NCBI RefSeq assembly: GCF_030646155.1
Contig: NZ_JAUTDN010000009.1
Location: 1 to 64,000 of the forward strand
DNA length: 64,000 nucleotides
Direction: 5' to 3'
Source of the DNA: Conexibacter sp. CPCC 205762
GTDB taxonomy: Bacteria > Actinomycetota > Thermoleophilia > Solirubrobacterales > Solirubrobacteraceae
This document shows positions 47,779-57,028 of this stretch, piece by piece. The translations under genes and the position numbers were made by a program. Position 1 is the stretch's first letter. Every line of letters starts with the position of its first letter. Under the pieces are notes generated by a model that had not been told where the DNA came from, made no database searches, and worked only from the letters and a program-made list of their open reading frames with translations.

Positions 47779-49650
47779 CTAGGTCAGTGGTGGCCGCTGT
47801 GGTCGGCCGAGCCGTTGCGCCAGCCGCTTCTTGATTGCCACGTCCATCAGTTGCCGTGAGAAGACGGCGATCGTGAGCGCCTGCGGGGTCAGGATTCGGC
47901 TCTCAGGTCCGTCGCCACGTCCTGGCGCAGGCCATGCCTGTGAGGTTCCTTCGAGTGCGCGTGCTGTGAGAACCGCCTCGATCAAGGCCTGTTCGAAGGA
48001 CTCCTGGACGGCCAGGAGCACGAGCTGGCGTTCAGCAGACCCGCGCGCGAAGGTGGCTTGCCAGCGTCTGACCATGTCGGTGATGAGCCGGAAGTCGCCG
48101 TTGATGGTCAGCAGGTCCGCGCGCTGGTCGTAGCGGGCCGCGAGGTCTTCCAACTCGCCTGCCGCGCGGGTTCCCTCGGCGATTGCCACCCACCGCACCG
48201 TCGGGAGCTCGATCGCTGGCGGGGAGCGGCGCGCCCCCGCTTCCCGCGGTGTCGGCGGCTGCCGCGTTTGCGCACGACAGGTCGGCGCAGGCTGCCGGGC
48301 GGACCGTCTGCCAGGCATGGGGAGCGACCTGTCGGCCATGACGTCGTAGCCGAGGGCAGGGGCATCGTGCGCAATCTCGCTGGCGACGCGATCGCCGCGC
48401 GCTCGCCGATCGTGGTCTGTGCCGCCGACGGGTCCGCGGGGGCGGCGGTAGGCGCTCACCTGGAAGATTGCTGCGTGCTGTTCAAGCCGGCTCCGGATCG
48501 ACTTCCTCGACTCCGGAGCGTGGGAGAGGTCTGCCTGCAGGCCGCGCAGCGCGTCGGGGAGGCTCGCCTGAAACTCGCGTCCCCAGCGATCCCACGCCGG
48601 CTCGGCGCCGTCGACCAGCAGGTGGGTGCGTTTGATGTCGACCTCGACCGCGTCCTGGCGAGGCTCGAGATAGATGACGACGCGCTCGTAGCCAAGCCGC
48701 AAGCCGAAGCTGTTCTGCAGCGTGGCGTACCCGCCTTCGGTGGAGTCGAGCATCGCGAACAGCTCGCCGCGGTAGAGGACAGCGAGGTGCCCGCTCGAGG
48801 CCCAGAGCGGGCTCTGCCGCCCTCGCTTTGGCTGAGCGCGCAGCAGCCACCAGTGGGCGCGGGCAGCGTCCAGCTCAACCGTCCCAGCCTTCTCAGCTTG
48901 CTCATCGAGGTAGCTCCGCTGACCGCGGATAGCCGACCGTGCCTCAGACGACGGCGCGCCCTCGCAGACCACGACCGTCACCTCGCGTGGCAGCTCGAAG
49001 TAGCGGGTGTTGAGGTAGTAGCGGATCCAGCCGCGGCGGCCCACAGTGCGAGCGAGCGGTGGTCGGGTGGTGTCGTGCGCTGTGTCCCGTCCGAGGAGGA
49101 TCACCTGCGTCCCGTTGCGCCCGTCCGCGAGCAGCTGAGGTCGAAGCTCGTCGCCGATCGCGCGCCATGCCGCCCCGTCGCCGTCCGGATGCCGGTGCTG
49201 CACGAGGCCGTAGACCGGGACGCCGCCGGCGTCGCCGGGCATACGGCGCACCTGGACCTCGGCGCCCTGGCGTCCGCGCCAGGAGCGCCAGATGATGCCC
49301 TCGGGGTTGTGGAAGTAGAGCGCGATCTTGGCTCCCATCCCGAAGTTCGCGTCGCGTGCCTGGTTGCGGCCGCTGGCCGCGAGGTTGCCGAAGTAGTGGA
49401 CCATCTCGGCGCCCGTCAACCCGGTGCCGTCGTCGACGACCGAGAGCTTGCGTGCCCCAGTGTTGCCGGGCGGGGTGTGCGCGCACCACGCGACGCTGCC
49501 GGCGCCTCCGCGTGCCAGAACGGCCTCGATCCCGTTTTGCGTCAGCTCGCGCAACTGCTGCAGGGGCCCGCAGCTCGCTCCTTCCTTCTCGAGCAAGAAC
49601 CCGGTGTTGAGCGCGCCGATCGCACGAACGCTGCTCAGGTCGTCCGTCAT
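47779..49650 (-). CDS. GHKL-family (Hsp90-like) ATPase
   Basis: This 623-residue protein has an N-terminal GHKL ATP-binding domain: ELTQNGIEAV at 35-44 (N-box E and N), VVDDGTGLT at 71-79, a flexible lid with GRNQARD, and FGMGAK at 103-108. The middle (about 215-370) resembles the transducer region of Hsp90/MutL-like proteins; about 385-490 is disordered and Pro/Arg-rich; the last 110 residues are helical. ATP binding is clear, the partner is unknown. The start has GGAGG upstream and overlaps the small gene before it by ATGA. Related ATPases occur in defence and mobile-element loci. Confidence 0.82.
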   Translation of the reverse strand: MTDDLSSVRAIGALNTGFLLEKEGASCGPLQQLRELTQNGIEAVLARGGAGSVAWCAHTPPGNTGARKLSVVDDGTGLTGAEMVHYFGNLAASGRNQARDANFGMGAKIALYFHNPEGIIWRSWRGRQGAEVQVRRMPGDAGGVPVYGLVQHRHPDGDGAAWRAIGDELRPQLLADGRNGTQVILLGRDTAHDTTRPPLARTVGRRGWIRYYLNTRYFELPREVTVVVCEGAPSSEARSAIRGQRSYLDEQAEKAGTVELDAARAHWWLLRAQPKRGRQSPLWASSGHLAVLYRGELFAMLDSTEGGYATLQNSFGLRLGYERVVIYLEPRQDAVEVDIKRTHLLVDGAEPAWDRWGREFQASLPDALRGLQADLSHAPESRKSIRSRLEQHAAIFQVSAYRRPRGPVGGTDHDRRARGDRVASEIAHDAPALGYDVMADRSLPMPGRRSARQPAPTCRAQTRQPPTPREAGARRSPPAIELPTVRWVAIAEGTRAAGELEDLAARYDQRADLLTINGDFRLITDMVRRWQATFARGSAERQLVLLAVQESFEQALIEAVLTARALEGTSQAWPAPGRGDGPESRILTPQALTIAVFSRQLMDVAIKKRLAQRLGRPQRPPLT

Positions 49651-49859
49651 ATCTCGTCCTCCTTGTCAGCTTCGTCGACCAGGTCACCGAGCCGTTCGGC
49701 GGCTGCGCTGAGTTCGGCTGCGCAGCGACGGGCGCAGGGCCGCTCGGCTGGGTCTTCAACGGTCGTCGGCAGTCGCCCGCCGACGAGGTCGGCGATCCAC
49801 CCCGCGAGCCACTCGTACGTCTCGGCCGCGCCCGATGACCGTCTGTCGTCGGTTTCCAT
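49647..49859 (-). CDS. Small acidic protein coupled to the GHKL ATPase gene
   Basis: This is a 70-residue protein from ATG 49859 (or GTG 49874): an acidic, helical sequence with TYEWLAGWIADLVGG, a CARRC pair and a tail GDLVDEADKEDEI. Its stop overlaps the ATPase start by ATGA, so the two are made together and may interact. The start is uncertain because the best ribosome site (AGAGG) sits too close to the GTG and too far from the ATG. Function unknown. Confidence 0.5.
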   Translation of the reverse strand: METDDRRSSGAAETYEWLAGWIADLVGGRLPTTVEDPAERPCARRCAAELSAAAERLGDLVDEADKEDEI

Positions 49860-49998
49860 GCGCGGGACGTTCACGACCTCTGGAGAGGAGACCCTGCGGT
49901 TTGCATCTTGCCGTCGGGCTCTCGGCGTTTGACGGGTGCGAGCCGCCCGCAAGCGGCTGGGCGTCGCTCGCTGCGTGCGGGGCGGTAGAAGCCCCCGG

Positions 49999-50580
49999 CT
50001 AGTCGACGTCGCGGGGCGTCAGGCCCATCGCGACCGCCAGCCGGCCCGCTGCCGCGGGCGTGACGTGGGTCAAGAACCGGCCTCTGTAGACCACGCCTCT
50101 GATCGTTCGATCCGACGTCGCGACGACACCGAGCAGGCGCAGCGAGTCGATCGGCGAGGCCCACCCCCCCGCCTCGGCCAGCACGGTCGGATAGTTCTCA
50201 TGCGCCTCATAATGATGCCAGAACGCTTTGCGCAGCCGGTCATTGGCGACGGGCGTCACGGAGGTCTCTTCCATCGCGCGCCGGTCGTGATCCTCGTCTA
50301 CCAGCTCGGCCGCCATCGTCGGCGTGACGTGTTCGGCCTCGGCCGCCGCCTCCAGCGTACGTCCCGCGTCGATCGCCTCGACGATCCGCCGCGCGCGGCG
50401 ACGGCATCGAAGGCACGGCCCCGAAGTGCTCTGTTCGCACTTCTCGCAGCTGTCAAGCGGCTCGCGCCGGCTCCGACATTCAACACGGGTTCGCGTCGAG
50501 CTCCTGCCGGCAAATGCTGCTCGTCCCTCAGGCGTGCGCGATCGAGCGCTTGGCGTCCAAAACAATGACGTGCTGCTCAC
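49999..50580 (-). CDS. HTH-type protein with a cysteine cluster
   Basis: This is about 193 residues from GTG 50580, with an uncertain start. A CEKCEQSTSGPCLRC cluster (CxxC...CxxC, zinc-binding candidate) is followed by RRRARRIVEAIDAGRTLEAA and a helix-turn-helix-like EHVTPTMAAELVDED. The second half (AFWHHYEAHENYPTVLAEAG, VTPAAAGRLAVAMGL) contains another helical DNA-binding-like unit. Likely a regulator or replication-associated protein of the island; no family named. Confidence 0.5.
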   Translation of the reverse strand: MSSTSLFWTPSARSRTPEGRAAFAGRSSTRTRVECRSRREPLDSCEKCEQSTSGPCLRCRRRARRIVEAIDAGRTLEAAAEAEHVTPTMAAELVDEDHDRRAMEETSVTPVANDRLRKAFWHHYEAHENYPTVLAEAGGWASPIDSLRLLGVVATSDRTIRGVVYRGRFLTHVTPAAAGRLAVAMGLTPRDVD

Positions 50581-50934
50581 GCCGACGAATTTAGCTGAAC
50601 GCGATGTCGCTCTCCACCAACGTCGCCGCATTGGAGCTGCAGGATGCGACGTTGGAGCGGCCGCCGCCAACCAGCCGCCGGGCGCCGACGGCACCGCAGA
50701 TACGGCGAGACCAGTCGTTAACGACAAATAGCGCGGCGCCACCGTTCGGCAGGGAACGCGCTGAGAATCCGGTCGTCACACGACGCGCTTAAACGCGAAA
50801 AGCCACCGGCTCCAGGAGACGGCGGGGTACGGGCCGGCGTCGTACGTCCTGACTACATGTCGAGTTCGGCGTCTCGCTCTGCGCTGGGTTGCGACCCTCG
50901 GTATCGTGGCGCCTTCTCGGACCAGGAGAGCAGT

Positions 50935-51279
50935 GTGGCCAACGACATCTCGGCGATGAAGCGCGACATCGAGCGGCGCCTGCGGGACCTCCCGCAGTTG
51001 ATCGAGGAACACGACCGACTCACGGCAGCGCACCGGATCCTGAGCAGCAACGATCGCCACGACGACGATCCCGTGGCGGTCCCGAGAAGACGCGCAGCAC
51101 GAGGCGCCAACCGCGGCGCGATCCTCGCTGTCGTGAAGGAGCGGCCCGGGATCGCCTCGTCTCAGATCGCGGTCGCGACAGGAATCGCGAAGACGGTGGT
51201 CTACTCCACGGTCGCCCATCTCAAGCGCGACGGCGAGATCCAGCCCGAGAAGGGCGGCTACAAGATCGCACGGCGCTAA
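50935..51279 (+). CDS. Winged-helix DNA-binding protein
   Basis: This 114-residue protein starts at GTG 50935 with AGGAGA five bases upstream. The N-terminal 45 residues are coiled-coil-like (MKRDIERRLRDLPQLIEEHD); residues about 60-114 form a winged helix: GAILAVVKERPGIASSQIAV, then TVVYSTVAHLKRDGEI and the wing QPEKGGYKI. This is the only plus-strand gene in the terminal island, followed by two strong hairpins. It probably regulates neighbouring genes. Confidence 0.7.
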   Translation: MANDISAMKRDIERRLRDLPQLIEEHDRLTAAHRILSSNDRHDDDPVAVPRRRAARGANRGAILAVVKERPGIASSQIAVATGIAKTVVYSTVAHLKRDGEIQPEKGGYKIARR

Positions 51280-51338
51280 GCCCGCCACTCCGAGCCGAAC
51301 GACCCAAGGAGCCGAAACGACCCGCAGGCTGGACGACC

Positions 51339-51402
51339 GCGAACGCGGCGCTTGCGCCGCGTTCGCCGGGCGACGCGGCCGGAGCAGCGTCGCTCCGGCC
51401 GC
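51339..51402. terminator. Two adjacent perfect hairpins between convergent genes
   Basis: The first stem is 12 bp (51339-51350 with 51355-51366, loop CTTG); the second is 11 bp (51375-51385 with 51392-51402, loop AGCGTC). They lie between the plus-strand winged-helix gene (stop 51279) and the minus-strand gene ending at 51452, fitting a bidirectional terminator. Confidence 0.75.
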
Positions 51403-51451
51403 GAAAGGCCACACTGGTCACGTCGCGTTCGCGACGACGTCGGCCACTTCC

Positions 51452-51646
51452 TCAGGTGGGCCGAGTACGGGCGATCCGCGCGCGGATGTCTCTCGCGCGG
51501 TCATGGAGCCAGACGCGGTCGACGTTCGCGGGGTTCGAAGGCGCGACCTTGATTGCGGCGCGGTCCAGCTCGAGCGCTGCTTCAGCCAGCGCGTGCCGCA
51601 ACTCCGCGACCTCGATCGCGTCAGACGGTGGATCGATAGGCGTCAT
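51452..51646 (-). CDS. Small helical protein of unknown function
   Basis: This 64-residue protein starts at ATG 51646 with GAGGG four bases upstream. A single helical stretch (EVAELRHALAEAALELDRAA) is followed by a VDRVWLHDRARDIRARIAR basic helix. It is 8 bases after the DUF6283-like gene and clearly the last of that operon. Function unknown. Confidence 0.5.
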   Translation of the reverse strand: MTPIDPPSDAIEVAELRHALAEAALELDRAAIKVAPSNPANVDRVWLHDRARDIRARIARTRPT

Positions 51647-51654
51647 CGCGCCCT

Positions 51655-52299
51655 CTAGGATCTCGGACGCGGGTTCGGATGATCCAAGCGACGCCGTACG
51701 TGCCCGAGCGGACCGTTCTTGAGCTTGGTTAGCACCTCGGCCCAGGTGTCGTGAAGCCTTGGCCAGTCCGATCTTCTGCGCAGATATCTGGTGTCAAGCT
51801 GACCCCATGCGATCATGATCCGCAGTCGGATGCTCGTCGCGGGTCCGACCTGGGTGAGCCAGCTGGCGCAGACGAGCGGCCGGTGCTCCGGGGACATGTG
51901 GCAGGCGAAGAGCCGGGCGTTGAGATCGTGCGTGCTCGCCTCGCCGAGTGCCTCTGCCAGCTCCATCGAGAAGCCGGGGATCCTCGTCCCGTCCTGGTCA
52001 ACGCGCCAAGGGCAGGACGGACATGGTCCCGGCATCACGCGCACTCTGCCGTCCGCGTCGAACGACTCCGCCCGTGGAGTGCCGGGCGCACGGCCGACGC
52101 CGAGTTCCCCCGATCCCACGCTGCAGCCTGAGCGATCCGGCGCCTGCGCCGCCCCGGCGGCCTGCGCTTGGCCTGCGTCGTCGAGTCGAGCCGCCCCTCC
52201 GAGCTTCGGGGCGCTGCCTTCGATCTGTCGTGCGTCGCGTTGCGCCGGCGACCTCATGCGACGATTGTGCCGGGCCGCGACTACCAAAGCGCCGTTCAT
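51655..52299 (-). CDS. DUF6283-like cysteine-motif protein
   Basis: This 214-residue protein starts at ATG 52299, overlapping the methyltransferase stop (ATGA). The first 85 residues are low-complexity. The rest carries the CPSCPWR motif, IPGFSMELAEAL, FACHMS and VCASWLTQVG, the pattern of DUF6283 proteins common in phages and integrative elements of actinobacteria; the cysteines and His suggest metal binding. Function unknown, but its company with a DNA methyltransferase is typical of mobile DNA. Confidence 0.65.
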   Translation of the reverse strand: MNGALVVAARHNRRMRSPAQRDARQIEGSAPKLGGAARLDDAGQAQAAGAAQAPDRSGCSVGSGELGVGRAPGTPRAESFDADGRVRVMPGPCPSCPWRVDQDGTRIPGFSMELAEALGEASTHDLNARLFACHMSPEHRPLVCASWLTQVGPATSIRLRIMIAWGQLDTRYLRRRSDWPRLHDTWAEVLTKLKNGPLGHVRRRLDHPNPRPRS

Positions 52300-53324
52300 G
52301 CAGCCCGGTTGTGCTCTGCCGCCCTACCCCGCAGGGGCTCGACGGACGGCAGTGCGGTTGCGTGCCCGTTGCTCGTTCGCCTTCCCACCGCGGAGGTCGG
52401 GCACGAGCCGCCCGCACCGAAGGGACGGCGTCGACGAGGCGGGTCGGTCGCGCGATCCCAGAGCGCTTGCTGCTGCTCGATCGGCCGGTTGGACCAGATG
52501 ACCTCGATGGCGCGCGACGACGCCTGCCCGTGCGTGTTGGCAGAGGACTTGCGCGTGGCGATCTCGCGACGGTCCCAGTCTCCGTACAGCTGGGAGTAGA
52601 GCGGCGAGTTGTAGCCGGAGAGCACGACCGCTCCCGAGAAGGCGAGCAGGCGTTCGGCCAGCGCCTCATGCTCGCCGTCGGTCATGAACTCGTGCGCGTA
52701 GGCGCCCGCGGTGCGCGTGCTGCGCAGGTAGGGCGGATCGACGTAGATGGCAGCGTCGGGCAGGTCGCATGCATCGATGACGTCGAGCGCGTCGGTGTTC
52801 TCGATGGTCACCGATCGCAACCGTTCGGCGAAGGCCTCGAGCGCGTCGGCGCGTCGTGCCGCAGCGTGTGCTCTGGAGGTGTGCTGGCGTTGGCCGGCGG
52901 ACCAGGCGCTCCGGCGGAATGCCGCGGTTGCGTTGACGCTCTGGCAGGTCAGCACGAAGAAGCGGCGGGCGCGTTCAAGCGGCTCGTCTAATGGGCCGAA
53001 CCGGTCGCGACGACAGTCCTCGAACTCGTCGCGAGCGTACGGAGTGAGGCGCAGCGCGTAGGCAAGCTGCGGTGCTAGGGCGCGCATCACTCGAAAGAAG
53101 TTCACGACCTCGCCAAAGCGGTCGTTGAGGATCTCGTGCGGCGTCGGCGACTTGTGGAACAGCACGGCCGCCGAGCCGCAGAACGGCTCGGCGTAGACCC
53201 GGTGTGGTGGAAGAAGCGAGACGATCTCGGACGCGACACGGGCCTTGCTGCCGTAGTAGAGGAACGGCGTCGCGACGCCGAGCGGCAGAAGTGCGCGTGC
53301 GCCACCGCGCGGCCGAGCCGTCAC
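52296..53324 (-). CDS. Dam-type (D12 class) DNA adenine methyltransferase
   Basis: This 342-residue protein starts at GTG 53324, overlapping the previous stop (GTGA). Motifs: ATPFLYYGSKARVA at 18-31 (AdoMet/N-terminal motif), VYAEPFCGSAAVLF at 43-56 (motif I), ILNDRFGEVVNFFR, and AIYVDPPYLRS at 192-202 with the catalytic DPPY. This is the alpha-class N6-adenine methyltransferase order. No restriction enzyme gene is adjacent, so it may be an orphan methylase of a mobile element or part of a modification-based defence. The C-terminal 45 residues are low-complexity. Confidence 0.85.
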   Translation of the reverse strand: MTARPRGGARALLPLGVATPFLYYGSKARVASEIVSLLPPHRVYAEPFCGSAAVLFHKSPTPHEILNDRFGEVVNFFRVMRALAPQLAYALRLTPYARDEFEDCRRDRFGPLDEPLERARRFFVLTCQSVNATAAFRRSAWSAGQRQHTSRAHAAARRADALEAFAERLRSVTIENTDALDVIDACDLPDAAIYVDPPYLRSTRTAGAYAHEFMTDGEHEALAERLLAFSGAVVLSGYNSPLYSQLYGDWDRREIATRKSSANTHGQASSRAIEVIWSNRPIEQQQALWDRATDPPRRRRPFGAGGSCPTSAVGRRTSNGHATALPSVEPLRGRAAEHNRAA

Positions 53325-53992
53325 GGCCTGGCCCGGCGCACGGGCCCGCCACGACGTTCGGCGACGGCGGGCTCGGGCGACGTCGGACCTCGGTGCTCGT
53401 GCCGATCGCCGACGACGGGCGGGGACGGGTTGGGCGCGGCGTCGCTGCGGAGGACCGGGACGGAGAAGCGGCGGCCCTCGGCGTCGTAGATCTGCACCAT
53501 GGCGTCGTCGACTGGCGCAATCCACCGCAGACGTCCCGCGACGCCGAGGCGCACGCACACCTGGCTGCACGGCAGCTCAGTGAGGTGCGCGCCGGGCGGC
53601 ACTCCCCGGGGGAGGTCGGCGCCGTGCGCGTCCGCCAGATAGACCGCTCGGGCGAGGGTCGTCGGGACCAGCGACGCTGACGCCGCGATCGTGACCGTGA
53701 CGGTCGCTTGTGGCAGGAGACTTCCCAGAAGCGTCCGGACCGATCGTGCGACCTCCTCGCGATGGATCGCGTCAGGCCGCGGGTCCTTCACGGCCGTCTC
53801 AAATTCGGTCGGCCCCGCACGGAGGATCGCCACGGCCGCAGGGCCGGGGCGGATCTCGACCTCGACGCCGTCATGCCGGTGCAGCTTCAGACGACGGTCA
53901 ACCACGATCGGATTGGGTTCGCGCCTGCATTTGCTGTCTCCCTTGGTCGGTGGGTGGTCGGACTCGCGCTCGTGCGGAGTCGACGCGGTCAT
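53321..53992 (-). CDS. Unrecognised island protein
   Basis: This is a 223-residue protein: a charged N-terminus, then a beta-rich VVDRRLKLHRHDGVEVEIRP with AAVAILRAG, helical HREEVARSVRTLLGSLLPQ, then ARAVYLADAHGADLPRGV and a short beta segment; Pro/Arg-rich tail. The start overlaps the DUF4262 gene stop (ATGA) and the end overlaps the methyltransferase start (GTGA). No family recognised. Confidence 0.6.
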   Translation of the reverse strand: MTASTPHERESDHPPTKGDSKCRREPNPIVVDRRLKLHRHDGVEVEIRPGPAAVAILRAGPTEFETAVKDPRPDAIHREEVARSVRTLLGSLLPQATVTVTIAASASLVPTTLARAVYLADAHGADLPRGVPPGAHLTELPCSQVCVRLGVAGRLRWIAPVDDAMVQIYDAEGRRFSVPVLRSDAAPNPSPPVVGDRHEHRGPTSPEPAVAERRGGPVRRARP

Positions 53993-54873
53993 TTCGAATG
54001 GTCCGGGTAGCTCTGGGCCGCCTTCCAGGCCGGGTCGACGTCCGGGTCGCTCGGGAGGCGACCCGCCGGGTCGGGCAGCAGCAGCTGAACCGCGTCGGTC
54101 GGATGGTCGGGGTCCTTGCTGACCAGGGCGAGCAGGTGCTGCGGGCAGTTGGTTACCGCGACCGCGTAGTCGCCTTGGAGCAGGTCAGAGCGCGTCTCGC
54201 CGGCCTGCAGCCTGTGTGAACCAGCGAGGATCTTCGCGCAGAGATTGCTCAGAAGCGGGCCGGCGGACTCTGCTGGGATGCCGACGAGCACGAGCTCTGG
54301 ATGCGTCGCGTTCTCGACGAGGCCGACGGTGTAGGCGAACCCCGGCAGGGCCTGCGGCCCTTCACGGCCGCCGACCACTTGAATGTAGAAGCCGTGCTCC
54401 ACGAGGAGGTGCGTGGCCCTTTGGCGGTAGGCCTCGATGCGTGCGGAGAGCACCGCGGGGCGCGCTGCGGCGAGCGCGGCATCGAGCGCGACCTTGGCAT
54501 CGACGAGGTCGTCGCGGTCCTGGTAAGCGAGGAGACTTCGCATCTCGGCGGCGGCGTTGAAGGAAAGCTGATCCAGCTCGATCCGCCGGGCGAGCGCGTG
54601 ATACAGCAAGATCTCCCGGTACATCGCCAGGATCCAGGAGGCTCTGTCGATCCCCAGTTCCTCGAGCTCTTCGCGAGCGGGCCCGACGCGGACCGCGCGC
54701 TTGAAGTCGGCGATCGTCTCCGCCAGCCACACCGAGACTGCACGGCGAGCCTCGGGGGTCAGCAGGTTGGGCACCAGTGGTTGCTCGATGCCGGTTCTGG
54801 CTTGTTGGGCGGCCTCCTGCGCGCTGGCGTCGGTGTCTGGTTCGTCGTCGGAGTGTCTTCTGATGTCAGCCAT
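53989..54873 (-). CDS. DUF4262-containing protein
   Basis: This is a 294-residue protein. Residues about 40-150 are helical (VSVWLAETIADFKRAVRV, LYHALARRIELDQLSF). Residues about 155-270 match DUF4262: HGFYIQVVGG, FAYTVGLVENATHPELVLVG, then IPAESAGPLLSNLCAKI and a final acidic segment. DUF4262 domains occur in toxin-immunity and mobile-element settings, with no established biochemistry known to me. AGGAG lies 10 bases upstream of the ATG. Confidence 0.7.
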   Translation of the reverse strand: MADIRRHSDDEPDTDASAQEAAQQARTGIEQPLVPNLLTPEARRAVSVWLAETIADFKRAVRVGPAREELEELGIDRASWILAMYREILLYHALARRIELDQLSFNAAAEMRSLLAYQDRDDLVDAKVALDAALAAARPAVLSARIEAYRQRATHLLVEHGFYIQVVGGREGPQALPGFAYTVGLVENATHPELVLVGIPAESAGPLLSNLCAKILAGSHRLQAGETRSDLLQGDYAVAVTNCPQHLLALVSKDPDHPTDAVQLLLPDPAGRLPSDPDVDPAWKAAQSYPDHSK

Positions 54874-54971
54874 CGTTGGGCTGCTCCTGTCGCCTGTGGA
54901 CCGGCCGGTGCGGTAGCACCGTCGGTCGTGTTGGTGGGAGGTGGTCGCGCTGCGAGCGGAAGGCGGGCGAG

Positions 54972-56042
54972 TCAGGCGCCGAAGAGGCGTGGCGCGCGCT
55001 CTGCCGGCCAGAGGACCTCGTCGAGCAGGCGGGCGGCCGTGAACCGGAGTGCCTCGGGATTGAGGTCGCCGCCGAGGAAGCGACGGTCAAGGCGCAGACA
55101 GGCGTCGCCGACGACGCCGGCGCCGCTGAACGCGTCAACAACGAGGTCGGCTTGACGGCTGAAGGCCTCGACGATCCGCAGGACCAGCCGCAGCGGGAGT
55201 TGGTTGTCGTAGCGGAGCAGACCGCGCCGGGCGACGCGTCCGTTCTCGGGCCACCAGTCCAACGGGTAGTCGGCGCCCGACCGGGCCAGAGGGAGGTCGC
55301 TCGGGGGCGTGAAGGTCCGCGCGGGATGACCCAGCGCACCGCGCGCGAGAACGGTGATCGTCCAGTGGGAGATCGCTGCTCGTCGTGTGCTTCGGAGGGC
55401 AAAGGTTCGGAAGGCGGCGATGCTGTTGACCCAGGTCAGGCCGCTGCGCTGCCCGTGGTATTGGACGGCGGCTGCTTGCTGGGGGCCGGTGATGGCGGCG
55501 AGCTGGCCGCCCATGCGAAGAGCGCTCGCGGCGGCGGCGACCCACCGCGCCGTGAACGCGTCGTACGCGCCCGGGTCTACGTCGACGTAGCCGGGGACAG
55601 TGCGGGTGCGGTCGCGCGCGTAACCGCGGGCCGCAGCCGCGGGGTCGTCGCGGCGCAAGCCGTAGGGCGGGTCGGTGACGATCAGATCGACCGGCTCCTC
55701 GACCGAGTTCAGCAGGTCGACGGCGTCGGCGAGCCGCAGCTCGAAGTCGGCAGGCGTCGCGCCGGCGATCAGCAGCGTGAGCCGACGCGGGCGGGTGGGG
55801 GTGCCTTCCAGCAGCCAGGTCGCGCGATCGACGCGGCGGGCTGCGTCCCCGGCGCGCAGCGTCTGCAGCGCGCAGCGAACGCGGTGTCTCCAGCGCGTGT
55901 CGGTCGGATGGGCCGGCCCTGGCGGATCGTGGCCTCGGTCGCGGCTGATGTCGACCGAGGCGCCGCAGAGCCGGTAGAGATCGGTGAGCGTGTAAGTGCC
56001 GTGGCTCAGCGTGCGGAGGACGTCGGCTTCAGTGCGAAGCAC
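54972..56042 (-). CDS. Site-specific DNA methyltransferase (N4/N6, beta-class order)
   Basis: This 356-residue protein has a short helical N-terminus (VLRTLSHGTYTLTDLYRL, winged-helix-like). The catalytic motif LIVTDPPYGL at 120-129 comes before the AdoMet motif VVDAFSGAGVVGDA at 301-314, the beta-class order. It probably methylates adenine N6 or cytosine N4. It is the second methyltransferase of the island and overlaps the preceding gene by 14 bases. No cognate nuclease is visible nearby. Confidence 0.85.
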   Translation of the reverse strand: MLRTEADVLRTLSHGTYTLTDLYRLCGASVDISRDRGHDPPGPAHPTDTRWRHRVRCALQTLRAGDAARRVDRATWLLEGTPTRPRRLTLLIAGATPADFELRLADAVDLLNSVEEPVDLIVTDPPYGLRRDDPAAAARGYARDRTRTVPGYVDVDPGAYDAFTARWVAAAASALRMGGQLAAITGPQQAAAVQYHGQRSGLTWVNSIAAFRTFALRSTRRAAISHWTITVLARGALGHPARTFTPPSDLPLARSGADYPLDWWPENGRVARRGLLRYDNQLPLRLVLRIVEAFSRQADLVVDAFSGAGVVGDACLRLDRRFLGGDLNPEALRFTAARLLDEVLWPAERAPRLFGA

Positions 56043-56961
56043 GGGTCGGCAGAGCCGGGAGCGGGCTGCGGTCGCGTGCGGCGATGGTCACGCGCCAGTC
56101 GGAATCGGGCTCGTGGGCCGAGACCGATCCGGTTCCGTCGTAGTCCACCAGTCGCTGGACGACGGTTCTCATGAAGACGGGGCTTCGCGGATGGCCCCCG
56201 ACCGCCTCGTCCACCAGGGCGCGGGTCCAGTCGGCCTGCAGCACCGCGAACCGCTGCGCGCGATCCAGTTCCGCGAAGCAGCGCAGGGTGTGTCGATCCA
56301 GCTGGTCGCCGCCGTCGTCGTCGCCAGCGCCGATGCTGACCAGCCAGTTCCAGTCATCGGTCAGCTCGATCGGATCATGCTCGCCGTACGGCTCGACGAG
56401 CACTGCGGCGAAGTCGCGAGCTGCGTCGGAGTTTGCGTGCCGTATGCCGCAGGCGCCCGCCCACGACTCGGTCAGGACCTTGTAGAGCGGGAACCGATCG
56501 GCTGCGGTGACGAGGAGATCGCCGAGTGCGTCGCGGGCTTGCACCAGATCGCCGCTGGCGAGCGCGTCCGGCACCGACTCGGTCTGGATGGCCCAGACGA
56601 CGGCCGGCATCGCGGCGCCAAGCGCCTGAACGAAGGCGATGACCCGAGGATGCGACTCGTGGCCATCGGGGCTGGCGATCGGCGTGGTGGGCAGCTCGCC
56701 GGGATCGCCTTCCGGCACCGGCAGCACCGTCGCGGCGCCGGCACTGATGACGCCAGCACGCAATCCGTCGAGCGAGTCAAGGCCGTAAAGCGCCTCGATC
56801 AGCTCGATCTCCGACGACTGCGTGAGAGATGTTGCGGTCTGCCCGTCGTCGCGGCCCATGTAGCCGCGAAAGGGCTGCCACGCCCTGGCTGTGAGCCACT
56901 GGGCGTGAGCCAGCACGGGCGCGATCCCGCCGAAGCGAGCGAGTTCTTCTTGCCTGAGCAT
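56029..56961 (-). CDS. Unrecognised island protein
   Basis: This is a 310-residue soluble protein, helical with acidic surface: ELARFGGIAPVLAHAQWLTA, FRGYMGRDDGQTATSL, HPRVIAFVQALGAAMPAV, LTDDWNWLVSIGAGDDDGGD. The ATG has AGGAG four bases upstream. It follows the ParB-like gene by about 70 bases and overlaps the methyltransferase gene by 14. No family recognised. Confidence 0.6.
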   Translation of the reverse strand: MLRQEELARFGGIAPVLAHAQWLTARAWQPFRGYMGRDDGQTATSLTQSSEIELIEALYGLDSLDGLRAGVISAGAATVLPVPEGDPGELPTTPIASPDGHESHPRVIAFVQALGAAMPAVVWAIQTESVPDALASGDLVQARDALGDLLVTAADRFPLYKVLTESWAGACGIRHANSDAARDFAAVLVEPYGEHDPIELTDDWNWLVSIGAGDDDGGDQLDRHTLRCFAELDRAQRFAVLQADWTRALVDEAVGGHPRSPVFMRTVVQRLVDYDGTGSVSAHEPDSDWRVTIAARDRSPLPALPTRASH

Positions 56962-57028
56962 CGTGCTCCTGATCGTGAGGTTTACGCGGGCGGCCGGGCG
57001 CGGCGCCGCCGCTGTTCGGTGCGTCGTG

